15,230 bases of DNA from JAYUHK01 sp043767025 (GCA_043767025.1 JAYUHK010000030.1:1-15230); one strand, 5' to 3'; numbered from the stretch's first letter, positions 1-6,801 are shown. Numbers and translations: made by a program. The notes: generated by a model not told the origin, from the letters alone.

Positions 1-468
1 ATTTTTGTCGGTAGCGTTCACGAGCCAATATTCTTTCACGCCCGACTCTTCATAAACTTCAAATTTTTGGTTCATTTCTTTCTTGGTATTTCCGGGGGAA
101 AGTATTTCGATGACCAAATCTGGCGCGCCGTCGCAGCCTCTGTCATCTAATTTTTTTGGGTCGCAAATAATGCAAATATCGGGCTGCACAACTGTTGTGA
201 TTTCTTTTTGGGTCCATTTATCCAATCTTTTGAGCCGCACATCGAAGGGCGCGGCATAGACATTGCAAGGATTTTGAGCAAAGAAAATTCTAAATTGATA
301 GTACAAATTACCGCTAATTTCTTGATGAATGCGCGAGGGCGCAGCCATTTTAAAAATTTTTCCCTTGATGAGTTCCACGTATTCATCGAATTTCCAAGTC
401 AGATAATCTGCGTAAGTGTAGCTGCCGTTGGGGTCGAGTTGCGAAAGTGAGGTAATCATATTTTGCAT
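1..468 (-). CDS. Uma2-family putative endonuclease, C-terminus cut by window edge
   Basis: The minus-strand frame is open from an ATG at 468 to the window edge (about 156 residues visible), so the protein is partial at its C-terminus. The visible part fits the Uma2 (DUF820) family of PD-(D/E)XK-fold proteins. An N-terminal 'YADYLTW' and 'ELIKGKIFKM' lead into 'APSRIHQEISGNL', then 'VVQPDICIIC', 'GAPDLVIEILSPGN' with the acidic catalytic-type D..E pair, and 'YEESGVKEYWLVNA' near the edge. Family members are common in Bacteroidota and Cyanobacteria; their substrates are mostly unknown and nuclease activity is inferred from fold. A second in-frame ATG at 459 is possible. A TAACTTTG match to the Bacteroidota -7 element at 478-485 lies so close that the 459 start would leave a more reasonable leader. 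Family assignment is firm; function is not. Confidence 0.85.
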   Translation of the reverse strand, partial: MQNMITSLSQLDPNGSYTYADYLTWKFDEYVELIKGKIFKMAAPSRIHQEISGNLYYQFRIFFAQNPCNVYAAPFDVRLKRLDKWTQKEITTVVQPDICIICDPKKLDDRGCDGAPDLVIEILSPGNTKKEMNQKFEVYEESGVKEYWLVNATDKN

Positions 469-477
469 TTTTTTCTA

Positions 478-485
478 CAAAGTTA
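478..485 (-). promoter_or_regulatory. Candidate Bacteroidota -7 element for the Uma2 gene
   Basis: The minus strand reads TAACTTTG, a full match to TAnnTTTG. It sits 10 bases from the ATG at 468, which would give a near-leaderless mRNA, or about a dozen bases of leader if the ATG at 459 is used. I see no well-spaced -33 TTTG, so this is only a candidate. Confidence 0.35.
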
Positions 486-518
486 TGGTTTTTTTAGTCA
501 AAAAAAATTGTTACCCCT

Positions 519-560
519 AAAAAAAGCCGCTTTCAGAGTACTCTGAAAACGGTTTTTTTT
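519..560 (-). terminator. Terminator downstream of tRNA-Leu (possibly bidirectional)
   Basis: Near-perfect palindrome with CCGCTTTCAGAG at 527-538 and CTCTGAAAACGG at 541-552 (one mismatch). It is flanked by an A-run at 519-525 and a T-run at 553-560, so either strand would give a stem followed by U residues. Its position just after the minus-strand tRNA-Leu makes it the likely end of the tRNA transcript. Confidence 0.8.
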
Positions 561-564
561 ACTG

Positions 565-647
565 TACCCGAAGTGGGACTTGAACCCACACATCCTTACG
601 GACACAGGATTTTAAGTCCTGCGTGTCTACCATTTCACCATTCGGGC
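565..647 (-). tRNA. tRNA-Leu (anticodon UAA)
   Basis: The minus strand folds as a class II tRNA of 83 bases without encoded CCA. The acceptor stem pairs 641-647 with 566-572, including a G1·U72 wobble, and 565 is the discriminator A. The anticodon stem CAGGA/TCCTG encloses the loop CTTAAAA, giving anticodon UAA. There is a long variable arm (TCC-GTAA-GGA) as expected for leucine, and a GTTCAAG T-loop. It reads UUA/UUG codons. Confidence 0.95.
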
Positions 648-682
648 GAATGATATGCCGCTTGACGCGACAAAAATCTACT

Positions 683-746
683 AAAAAAAAGGGTTTGAGT
701 GCGTACTAATTTGCGAGTAAAACGCTTTAGCCATACACTCAAACCC
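683..746 (-). terminator. Terminator-like hairpin between two tRNA genes
   Basis: A perfect 11-bp stem (691-701 with 736-746) with a 34-base interior that itself contains a TACT/AGTA stem. On the minus strand it is followed by eight T residues (683-690). It lies between tRNA-Gly (upstream) and tRNA-Leu (downstream). I see no TAnnTTTG promoter between it and tRNA-Leu, so it either terminates partially or acts as a processing element in a joint transcript. Confidence 0.6.
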
Positions 747-754
747 CAAAGATG

Positions 755-827
<73 letters not shown>

Positions 828-845
828 TTTTTGTTTTTAGCGATG

Positions 846-878
846 CAAAGATACGATTATAATATTTAAACTAACAAA
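846..878 (-). promoter_or_regulatory. Bacteroidota promoter of the tRNA transcript
   Basis: The minus strand has TTTG (875-878) and TATCTTTG (846-853) separated by 21 bases. Both match the -33/-7 elements of the Bacteroidota primary sigma factor. The -7 box lies 18 bases before the tRNA-Gly 5' end. Confidence 0.75.
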
Positions 879-954
879 CTTTTGGTACAGTTTTTTTTAA
901 AAATTATTTCGTAAAAGCCAAAGGCACTGATTTTCAAAGGCTTGCGAAGAAAAA

Positions 955-2673
955 TTATTCTGCTACTGGCTGGATAGCTTGAAAACTTTCCCAGCGAAGT
1001 CGGCTGTGAAGGTTGTAGTTGTTGAGCCGATTGTGATAATAGTACAAAATTCTAAAATCTTCGCTGACGATGTTGTTTTTTTTATCAAATTTGAGGGGCT
1101 TTTGTGGGTGATACAGCCCGAGATGGTTGATGCCGTGCGTCATCAGTTCGTGAGGCGTTTGGCGTATTTCTTGCGCTACTTTTAGCTGTCCTTTGGCTTC
1201 CATATCCAGCAAAATGCTCTGCATTTTTTCGATAACACTTTCAAAAGCGGCGGGCGGAAAGTAATAATCATCGGCGGGAAGTCGGAGGATTTCGTACAAA
1301 TCAAGTTTTTCGTATTTATGAAATAGGAGGCGAAAAGCCGCGAAAGCCACAACGTGGCTGCTCAAAACGATATTTTCTACCTGAAACCGCTCCACGATTT
1401 TTTCTGCCAACTGGATAGTATATTCGGATTCTTTCTGTGGGTCTGCTTTTACCGTTGTGTTACTTCTAAAATAGTCGGCGATGTCTAATTTATTACCGAA
1501 TTGGTCGCTGCTGTTGCCGTCGGTATCCACGAAATTGCCCATTACGTCCATCGGTTTGCCAAAAGAAAGCAAGATTTCAGAGCTTTGAGAAAAAAATTGC
1601 CAAGCGAATTTTGCGACTTTTCGGAGGCTGTAAAACTCGTCTTTTTGTCGTACATAGTTTTCTTTTCCAGTGATTTTGAGGTGTTGCTCTACCAAGTATT
1701 TTGCCTCCAGCACGAAGTGGTAACTCATGACCAACGGGACGATAAATATTTTATCCGATTTTCCTTTTTCGCAGTTGGCACGTTGGGCTTCTACGGCGGT
1801 GCCCAATAGTCCGAGTTTTAGTTTTCGTTCTAATTCGCCAGAGCGCGAGCGAGTGCCGCCCGGAAAAAACAAACTGTGAGTTCCTCGCTGGATAGAAAGA
1901 TTGGACATTGCTTTGAGGGTTTCGAGGTAAATGTCATTTTTTTTGCGTCTATCTACTCGATACGCGCCGAGCCTATTCATAAAATAGGCAGGAATGCCCG
2001 CATTGTAGAGGTTCAACCCCGCACCGTAAGAGAAAGAAGGCAAGCCGACCATCGCGTCCATTGCGTAGCCGACCAAAATGGAATCTAAATTGCTGAAATG
2101 CGTCGGCACTACGACGACCGTTCCTTTTTGGGATAGGGTGCGGATAGCTTCTACCTCGCCCATCACTTTGAGGCTGTCTTGGAGGTGGTATTTTTTGCCC
2201 CAAAGCCGTTGCCAATTTCGGCTGGCGGCAACGTTGAGCAGTCGGCTAAAAAAGAAAGTAAGAAATCTTCGGGCAAAAAGGAAGGTAGAAATCCGAAAAT
2301 TTCCGACTATTTCGTCCGAATACCGTGCTATAATCCGTCGAGTCAAGTTGGTGTAAGAGCTTCTTAATTCGGCGTGGTTGGGAGTTTCGAGTGGCGCACC
2401 GAAAAGTTTGGAGCTGATTTTTTTCCAAAAAGCGCGGTCGTCTGGCGGATCTACTTTCCACGGTTCTTCTTTGATGCGGATTCGCTCGGTATATAAGGCG
2501 GCGGCAATTTTATTTTGCACATCGTCGTTGCTGGCGTTTTTTAGGATTTTTTCGAGGGTAAAATTATTGATTTCTTCCAAAAAATCTGCACGGTCTTCGC
2601 TCAGCTTGTAGATGGTCCACTGCTCCAAATCTGGAAAAACAGGTGGATAAAGATGATAATTGTTTGCTGCCAT
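955..2673 (-). CDS. PlsB-like glycerol-3-phosphate/lysophosphatidate acyltransferase
   Basis: Protein of about 572 residues whose central part is a PlsC/PlsB acyltransferase domain. Motif I is HFSNLD (HX4D, about residues 192-197), the catalytic His-Asp pair. 'MNRLGAYRVDRRKKND' follows as the arginine-bearing motif II. 'FFPGGTRSRSGEL' is motif III, resembling PlsB's EGGRSRTG more than the PlsC EGTRS, and 'IFIVPLVMSYHFV' is motif IV. It should acylate glycerol-3-phosphate or lysophosphatidate at the inner membrane in phospholipid synthesis. The long extensions on both sides of the domain (about 190 residues before, 250 after) are typical of PlsB-class enzymes. I chose ATG at 2673; a TTG two codons upstream (2679) is also in frame. 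Candidate TAnnTTTG boxes lie at 2702-2709 and 2754-2761. The acyl acceptor cannot be fixed from sequence. Confidence 0.85.
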   Translation of the reverse strand: MAANNYHLYPPVFPDLEQWTIYKLSEDRADFLEEINNFTLEKILKNASNDDVQNKIAAALYTERIRIKEEPWKVDPPDDRAFWKKISSKLFGAPLETPNHAELRSSYTNLTRRIIARYSDEIVGNFRISTFLFARRFLTFFFSRLLNVAASRNWQRLWGKKYHLQDSLKVMGEVEAIRTLSQKGTVVVVPTHFSNLDSILVGYAMDAMVGLPSFSYGAGLNLYNAGIPAYFMNRLGAYRVDRRKKNDIYLETLKAMSNLSIQRGTHSLFFPGGTRSRSGELERKLKLGLLGTAVEAQRANCEKGKSDKIFIVPLVMSYHFVLEAKYLVEQHLKITGKENYVRQKDEFYSLRKVAKFAWQFFSQSSEILLSFGKPMDVMGNFVDTDGNSSDQFGNKLDIADYFRSNTTVKADPQKESEYTIQLAEKIVERFQVENIVLSSHVVAFAAFRLLFHKYEKLDLYEILRLPADDYYFPPAAFESVIEKMQSILLDMEAKGQLKVAQEIRQTPHELMTHGINHLGLYHPQKPLKFDKKNNIVSEDFRILYYYHNRLNNYNLHSRLRWESFQAIQPVAE

Positions 2674-2701
2674 GTACAAAATTTTCGGTTTGGGGCAAGA
2701 G

Positions 2702-2761
2702 CAAAGGTAAATACTTTACATTCTACGTAAGCCCCGATGTCGGTCGTATCGTACAAAGATA
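2702..2761 (-). promoter_or_regulatory. Two candidate -7 boxes upstream of the acyltransferase
   Basis: The minus strand has TACCTTTG at 2702-2709 and TATCTTTG at 2754-2761, both exact TAnnTTTG. Neither has a clear TTTG at the right upstream distance. Use of the first would give a leader of roughly 20 bases before the ATG at 2673. Confidence 0.45.
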
Positions 2762-2811
2762 GCTAAAAAAAGTTGAAACGTCGGTAGTAGTACCGATAAT
2801 TTTTAGACATC

Positions 2812-2847
2812 GTCGGAGGTGTAAATTTACAATTTTACACCTCCGAC
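2812..2847 (-). repeat. Strong hairpin between DUF697 gene and acyltransferase
   Basis: Perfect 14-bp inverted repeat (2812-2825 with 2834-2847) around an 8-base loop, 25 bases after the stop of the DUF697/SHOCT gene. The stability suggests transcript termination or 3'-end protection, but neither strand has an immediate T-run. A second small palindrome, TCGGTA-GTAG-TACCGA, lies at 2781-2796. Confidence 0.6.
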
Positions 2848-2871
2848 CGACTATATTTACAAACTGATACA

Positions 2872-3486
2872 TTAAAACTGACCCAACAGCTTCTTTTTCA
2901 TGGTTTCAAATTCACTTTCAGAGATAACGCCCGACGCTTTTAGCTCCGCTAACTCCTTGATTTTCAATATAATATCCGATTGACTGCTCGACGCAGCCGC
3001 CACGACTCCCTCGTCGGTCTTTTTGCTAGCATCTTCTTTTTTTATTTCTTCTGCTACCGCTTTTCCTTTCTCAAATTTTTCGTTGTAATAATTTTTGAAA
3101 CGCTCGGTGTCAAAATCTAAAAATGTGCCACCCGTTTCAAAATGTTTTTTAAAAACTTCGCCTATCGCATACGTCGCCGCACCCGAAAACGCGGACATCG
3201 CCAGTCCTCCGACCAACGAACCGATGCCCGGAATCAACTTGATAGCTACCCTCGCGCCGACTCGTGCCAAACTCGAACCCGTCAAGGAACTCACTATCGC
3301 CTTGCCTTGCGTTTCTTTAAAATCTATGTCGTAAATCCTCGCCAACTGGCGAATCATATCCAACTGAACTGCCGTAACAGCAAAAATATCTGCCACTGGA
3401 ACCGGAATAAATCCCGCTCCCATTGCGATTCCGACGTGCATCTTGATAGTAGAATCCGCTTTTTCTTCCCGATTTTTTGTGTTCAT
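2872..3486 (-). CDS. DUF697 (YcjF-like) membrane protein with C-terminal SHOCT domain
   Basis: About 204 residues from the ATG at 3486 ('MNTKNREEKAD'). The frame is open further upstream, including an ATG at 3519, but that extension looks noncoding. Residues about 15-120 match DUF697, a family often linked to YcjF and GTPases: 'GFIPVPVADIFAVTAVQLDMI' followed by the Gly-rich 'IPGIGSLVGGLAMSAFSGAATYAIG', probably two membrane-inserted helices. A charged, Lys/Glu-rich linker follows. The last 30 residues are a SHOCT motif: 'KIKELAELKASGVISESEFE' then 'TMKKKLLGQF'. SHOCT is a short helical module at the ends of many membrane or secreted proteins and is thought to mediate oligomerisation. No GTPase partner is encoded nearby. 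The molecular role is unknown. Confidence 0.8.
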   Translation of the reverse strand: MNTKNREEKADSTIKMHVGIAMGAGFIPVPVADIFAVTAVQLDMIRQLARIYDIDFKETQGKAIVSSLTGSSLARVGARVAIKLIPGIGSLVGGLAMSAFSGAATYAIGEVFKKHFETGGTFLDFDTERFKNYYNEKFEKGKAVAEEIKKEDASKKTDEGVVAAASSSQSDIILKIKELAELKASGVISESEFETMKKKLLGQF

Positions 3487-3706
3487 AATTAATTTAAGAA
3501 TATTGATTTTTGAAAGCATTGTGAAATATATTTTATTTTTAATGCCACAATATTGCACCTTTTTGTAATCTTTGTCAAGTGAATTTCGACAATCCGATGC
3601 AAATTAACGATAAAATCAGTCATATAAACGCTCCTATAGCGATTTTCAATTATGAGCCCATATTATAAATGTACCAATGACAAATAAAAAACCAAAAATA
3701 ATACGC

Positions 3707-4063
3707 TTATTCATTGATTTTGTACTTGAGTGTCAGAGTATTTGGATTGAAATTTTTTAGGAATAAGTGTCCATCGGCTGGGACGGTTACAGTTAGGCTA
3801 CTGTTTGCGAGGAGGGAGGGGCTTATCCATTTTTCTTCGCCACTGCTTTTTACGGAATAAACCTCACAGGATTGCGTGGCATTTGAGTTGGTCAGCACCA
3901 CATCAAAATTGGAATGTTTTATGTTTTTCCACATTCTCAATTCTCCTTTCGTAGGGATTTCGATGCTGCCTGTCTTGGGCTGAATTGTTGCTAAATTGCG
4001 ACTTGAATTGCAGGAGATAGCGAAAGTCGCAATCGCAAAAAGCGATAAAAGTAATTTGTTCAT
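3707..4063 (-). CDS. Small putative lipoprotein, function unknown
   Basis: 118 residues. The start 'MNKLLLSLFAIATFAISC' is a type II signal peptide with a lipobox A-I-S-C, so Cys18 should be lipidated and the mature protein (about 100 residues) anchored to a membrane facing the periplasm or surface. The mature part is Ser/Asn/Thr-rich with alternating hydrophobic residues ('FDVVLTNSNATQSCEVYSV', 'SSLTVTVPADGHLFLKNF'), suggesting a small beta-sandwich. I do not recognise the family. It sits 12 bases downstream of a possible 42-codon reading frame and upstream of the DUF697 gene on the same strand, with a gap of about 220 bases. No TAnnTTTG promoter is evident. Confidence 0.7.
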   Translation of the reverse strand: MNKLLLSLFAIATFAISCNSSRNLATIQPKTGSIEIPTKGELRMWKNIKHSNFDVVLTNSNATQSCEVYSVKSSGEEKWISPSLLANSSLTVTVPADGHLFLKNFNPNTLTLKYKINE

Positions 4064-4074
4064 TTTTATTTGTA

Positions 4075-4203
4075 TTAATTGTTAATATCCGAACAGACAA
4101 TATTTTGTTTCAGAGGTTGCTTCATCTTCTGATTTTGGACTACTTTTTTGGCGTGTTGAGTAATATAGCAAGCATCGTCGGGATATTTAGGACGGACTGG
4201 CAT
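4075..4203 (-). CDS. Possible 42-residue ORF upstream of the lipoprotein
   Basis: An ATG at 4203 opens a short minus-strand frame beginning 'MPVRPKYPDDACYITQHAKK' and ending 12 bases before the lipoprotein ATG. Its base composition is richer in G+C than the AT-rich DNA upstream, which is the main reason to keep it. There is no recognisable domain, promoter or ribosome binding site. It may be a small gene, the remnant of a longer one, or chance. Confidence 0.25.
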   Translation of the reverse strand: MPVRPKYPDDACYITQHAKKVVQNQKMKQPLKQNIVCSDINN

Positions 4204-4836
4204 TTAGCAGCCAACTGCCGAGTTTCCTACAATTTTAAATAGTTTTACTTTTGTTTAATAACTTCTGCTTTCTGGTACCATGTTGTGTGTAGTTTTATTA
4301 GATGTCAGATTGTGTGTAAGTCTATATTAATGAAGGGTGACGTACTATGACCTTATTTTCAGCTAAAAGTTGGTCTTATTTTGTGCTATTATGACAGAGA
4401 ATATAATATAAGTTCTTACACTTAAATAGATGACATTTATTATTCGACATAATTCGTTGATTTTCAATAGTTTATGATGACTCAAAATTAAAAACTAAAA
4501 ACTTATAACTACTTATTTGGGATAAATATTGTGCTATTTTCAGATAATAATTTTTTATTCTGTAAAAAAGTATTTTATGTTTGTATTTTCAATTTTTTTC
4601 ATGGGTTTGTCCAATTTTAAATATTATTTATTGTTCCACACAATTATTACTTTACCTAATTCAGCAATAGAGCAGAGTGCGGTAATAGCTTTACTCATTT
4701 TGGAAAAGATTTCCAAAATGGGAATTCGATTCATTATTTTTATAATCGAAAAGGTGTGTTACAATTACCTTTAAAAAAAACAGTTTCATAGAATTATTTC
4801 CATGAAACTGCTTTTTTAATCATTATTTTAGATACT
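4204..4836. other. AT-rich region without a convincing gene
   Basis: Strongly AT-rich. It contains an 81-codon plus-strand frame (TTG start at 4529, first ATG at 4577, stop at 4774) with no recognisable domain, and a perfect 11-bp palindrome with a 3-base loop at 4696-4720 inside that frame. Short direct repeats are TTGTGTGTA at 4283 and 4310, and TTGTGCTATT at 4381 and 4529. A terminator follows at 4773-4816. No TAnnTTTG promoter was seen. Confidence 0.5.
4773..4816. terminator. Bidirectional terminator after the metal-binding protein gene
   Basis: Stem CAGTTTCAT (4781-4789) pairs with ATGAAACTG (4802-4810) around a 12-base loop, with an A-run before and a T-run after. It lies 20 bases beyond the stop of the minus-strand secreted metal-binding protein gene. 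Confidence 0.8.
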
Positions 4837-5238
4837 TTATATCTTATTTTTAACTAATGCCATACCACATTGACTGCATTTGCCGGCTTTTTTGCTCGTT
4901 ACATCGGGGTGCATTGGACAACTGTACACAGCTGCGGACGTTTTTTTCATTTTATCGGTACACATCATACCGCTCATTTCCATACAATCACCTTCATTCA
5001 TCATCATAGTTGTACCATCTTTCATGATACATTCTCCGTTAGTCGTACACTTGGTGCCGTTTTTCATGGTTATATCTTTGGTCATAGGTTTAGTCTTGCC
5101 CTTTTTCATTATCATCATTTTGCCGTCTTTCATCATGCAGCAATTTTTCATTTGCGCAGATGCGGTGTTTGCTCCAAAAAATAACGCTATTGTGAGCATA
5201 GCTGTCGCGATAGCTTTAAGCATATTTACTTTTTTCAT
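4837..5238 (-). CDS. Secreted Met/Cys-rich metal-binding protein (DUF6799-like + heavy-metal-binding domain)
   Basis: 133 residues. Residues 1-28 are a Sec signal peptide ending ASA|Q, so the protein is periplasmic or exported. Residues about 33-70 match the DUF6799 pattern, 'CCMMKDGKMMIMKKGKTKPM' followed by 'TMKNGTKCTTNGEC'. A degenerate second copy follows at 70-93 (IMKDGTTMMM, then Cys and Met pairs). Residues 105-129, 'YSCPMHPDVTSKKAGKCSQC' plus GM, are a heavy-metal-binding domain of the type found in CusA/CopA-associated proteins (YxCPMHP and CxxCGM). The dense Met, Cys and His content is typical of Cu(I) ligands, so it probably binds or buffers copper in the periplasm. It is the last gene of the copper cluster, about 130 bases after the copper-storage gene and followed by a strong terminator. 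The exact metal is inferred. Confidence 0.85.
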   Translation of the reverse strand: MKKVNMLKAIATAMLTIALFFGANTASAQMKNCCMMKDGKMMIMKKGKTKPMTKDITMKNGTKCTTNGECIMKDGTTMMMNEGDCMEMSGMMCTDKMKKTSAAVYSCPMHPDVTSKKAGKCSQCGMALVKNKI

Positions 5239-5335
5239 AATATCAAGATTTATTTTTTTCTTCAGAAATACTGTTGCCTATTTTCAGTTTCGCTGTTACC
5301 CGATTTTATTTTCTTTAAGATATTTTTAAAATTTA

Positions 5336-5358
5336 TAAGACAGCGAGTGTCTGTCTTA
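5336..5358 (-). repeat. Hairpin after the copper storage gene
   Basis: Perfect 8-bp inverted repeat TAAGACAG / CTGTCTTA with a 7-base loop, starting 8 bases after the Csp stop codon. The minus-strand sequence that follows is AT-rich with no clean T-run. It may be a weak terminator or an mRNA-stabilising hairpin before the downstream gene. Confidence 0.5.
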
Positions 5359-5366
5359 AGATTACA

Positions 5367-5684
5367 TTACATTGCTTTGCAAGCGGCGGCGCATTTTTTG
5401 CAGGCTTCTGCACAATCTTTACAACAACTGTGAGCGGATAGCTTTTCACATTCTGCCGCACAAGCATCGCATATTTGCTCACACAATCTACAGAGTGCTT
5501 TCGCGAAAGCCGAACCTCTTGCTTCAAACCTTGCACACAAAGCACAGATATCTGCGCAATCCCGACACAGAGCAATACATTTTGAATGTGCTGCATCGTT
5601 CATTCCGATACAATGTGTAGCACACCTTTCGCACTCGACGGCACACGCCAAGCAAACATCAATACAATTTTTTGAGTTTTCCAT
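5367..5684 (-). CDS. Four-helix-bundle copper storage protein (Csp/DUF326 family)
   Basis: 105 residues with 22 cysteines, most arranged as CxxxCxxC along amphipathic helices: 7/11/14/18/21/25, 36/40/43/47/50, 65/68/72/75/79 and 87/88/91/95/98/102. This matches the Csp family, in which a four-helix bundle lined with Cys holds many Cu(I) ions in its core. There is no signal peptide, so it resembles the cytosolic Csp3 branch. Residues H24, H33 and H85 could act as auxiliary ligands near the bundle ends. It lies between the HMA-AraC regulator upstream and the secreted metal-binding protein downstream, all on one strand. Overlapping inverted repeats at 5702-5732 sit in its upstream region. Likely job: sequestering excess cytosolic copper. 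Family assignment is firm; capacity and metal preference are inferred. Confidence 0.9.
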   Translation of the reverse strand: MENSKNCIDVCLACAVECERCATHCIGMNDAAHSKCIALCRDCADICALCARFEARGSAFAKALCRLCEQICDACAAECEKLSAHSCCKDCAEACKKCAAACKAM

Positions 5685-5701
5685 GATTACTTTTATTTAT
5701 T

Positions 5702-5732
5702 GTGAACAGTATTATTCACTTGGCAAAAGTGA
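5702..5732. promoter_or_regulatory. Overlapping inverted repeats upstream of the Csp gene (possible operator)
   Basis: GTGAA (5702-5706) pairs with TTCAC (5715-5719), and TCACTT (5716-5721) pairs with AAGTGA (5727-5732). The two alternative hairpins share the middle arm. They lie 18-48 bases upstream of the Csp start codon. They could be a regulator binding site or two competing leader structures; only the repeats themselves are certain. Confidence 0.4.
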
Positions 5733-5782
5733 TGGTTTCAGAATAATTAATGTTACACAATCTTGCTAATATGTAGTATAAT

Positions 5783-6343
5783 TTACAGTTCCTCTATCGG
5801 CTTTCGGTTTTTTATTTTAATCTGTTTAAAATATGTAGCCGTCAATCCTGTAACTTTTTTGAACTGTTTGCTCAAATGAGCTACACTTTTGTAATCAAGT
5901 TTGAAGGCAATTTCGCTCAATGAAAGTTCATCGTATATCAATAGCTCTTTTGCCCGCTCAATTTTTTGGGTTATATAATAATGCTCAATGGTTGTGCCGT
6001 GCATTTCTGCAAAAAGATTGCTCAAATAGTGGTAGTTTTGATTCAGTTGTTCGTTGATATAGTCAGATAAATTTATAGTCAGTACCTCTTCTGAATGATG
6101 CACCAGTTCTACAATTAATATTTTTATTTTCTCAATGGTTTTACTTCGCCTATCATCTAATATATCAAATCCAATTAAATGTAAATTTTGGAGCAAAACG
6201 TCTTTTATACTATCAATATTCGTTTCTTGTATTTCAATTTCACCCAACTCAATACAAATTGTGTGCAGACCGATTTTTTCTAACTCGTACTTTACCACTA
6301 TTTTGCAGCGATTGCACACCATATTTTTAATAAATAATTTCAT
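5783..6343 (-). CDS. AraC-family regulator with N-terminal HMA-like metal-binding domain
   Basis: 186 residues. Residues 1-65 resemble a small HMA fold: 'MKLFIKNMVCNRCKIVVKYE' carries a C10-x-x-C13 pair and is followed by 'LEKIGLHTICIELGEIEI'. The usual MxCxxC is shifted to MVCNRC. Residues about 103-176 form an AraC-type double helix-turn-helix: 'YHYLSNLFAEMHGTTIEHYY', 'ERAKELLIYDELSLSEIAFK', 'SVAHLSKQFKKVTG'. The likely role is a cytosolic transcriptional regulator that senses Cu(I) or another soft metal through the Cys pair. It is encoded about 100 bases upstream of the copper-storage gene on the same strand, so it probably controls the cluster and perhaps itself. Compared with classical AraC proteins it lacks the sugar-binding cupin. 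Metal sensing is inferred from the Cys motif and context. Confidence 0.85.
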   Translation of the reverse strand: MKLFIKNMVCNRCKIVVKYELEKIGLHTICIELGEIEIQETNIDSIKDVLLQNLHLIGFDILDDRRSKTIEKIKILIVELVHHSEEVLTINLSDYINEQLNQNYHYLSNLFAEMHGTTIEHYYITQKIERAKELLIYDELSLSEIAFKLDYKSVAHLSKQFKKVTGLTATYFKQIKIKNRKPIEEL

Positions 6344-6723
6344 GAACAGCTATCTTTTATTTTTTAAGTATCTGCAAAGAATTACTTGTGGTAATATAAT
6401 ATTGTAACTAATTGATTAGCAATTATTTAGGCAACTAAAATTAACCACTAAAAACTACTTACTTTTAAAAAACTTGTATTAATGGCAACCGCAACTGTGC
6501 TTACCATCTCTAATACTGCGTCTGGCATAAGAGTTAATAAAATTCCTTATTTGTAATATAAAATGCCTGCTGCTAATGGCAAAGCAACTACTTTGCAACC
6601 TATTGCCCCGAATTAAATTTTGAAATATTGTTTATAAGTTGTTTTTTAGTTGGCAACGTTTTGTGGGTTGGCGAAGGCTAAGGAATGAAGAGAAAATAAG
6701 GTACTGAATATTGTGAAGCAGAA

Positions 6724-6801
6724 TTTTGGGTCAAAACAAGGCAGATTTGAGGCGCGATGCCTTGCATCGTAACGAAAATCTAACGCAGTTTTGGCTCAAA
6801 A
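6724..6801. repeat. Long imperfect inverted repeat (78 bases)
   Basis: Folds into one hairpin with three stems. Bases 6724-6737 pair with 6788-6801 (14 pairs, two G·U), 6743-6748 with 6776-6781 (6 pairs), and 6755-6760 with 6764-6769 (6 pairs, CTT triloop). Internal loops are near-symmetrical (5x6 and 6x6). Candidate structured RNA or folded-DNA recombination element. Confidence 0.65.

Noticed and set aside
4283..4318. Short direct repeats TTGTGTGTA as a CRISPR or iteron array
   Set aside because: Only two 9-base copies in low-complexity DNA; no regular spacing.
4529..4774. 81-codon plus-strand frame in the AT-rich region
   Set aside because: TTG start, composition like the surrounding noncoding DNA, no recognisable domain, no promoter; hydrophobic only because of the high T content.
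6724..6801. Integron attC site
   Set aside because: ATCTAAC fits the RYYYAAC core, but I found no matching GTTRRRY partner at the other end and no integrase or cassette array.
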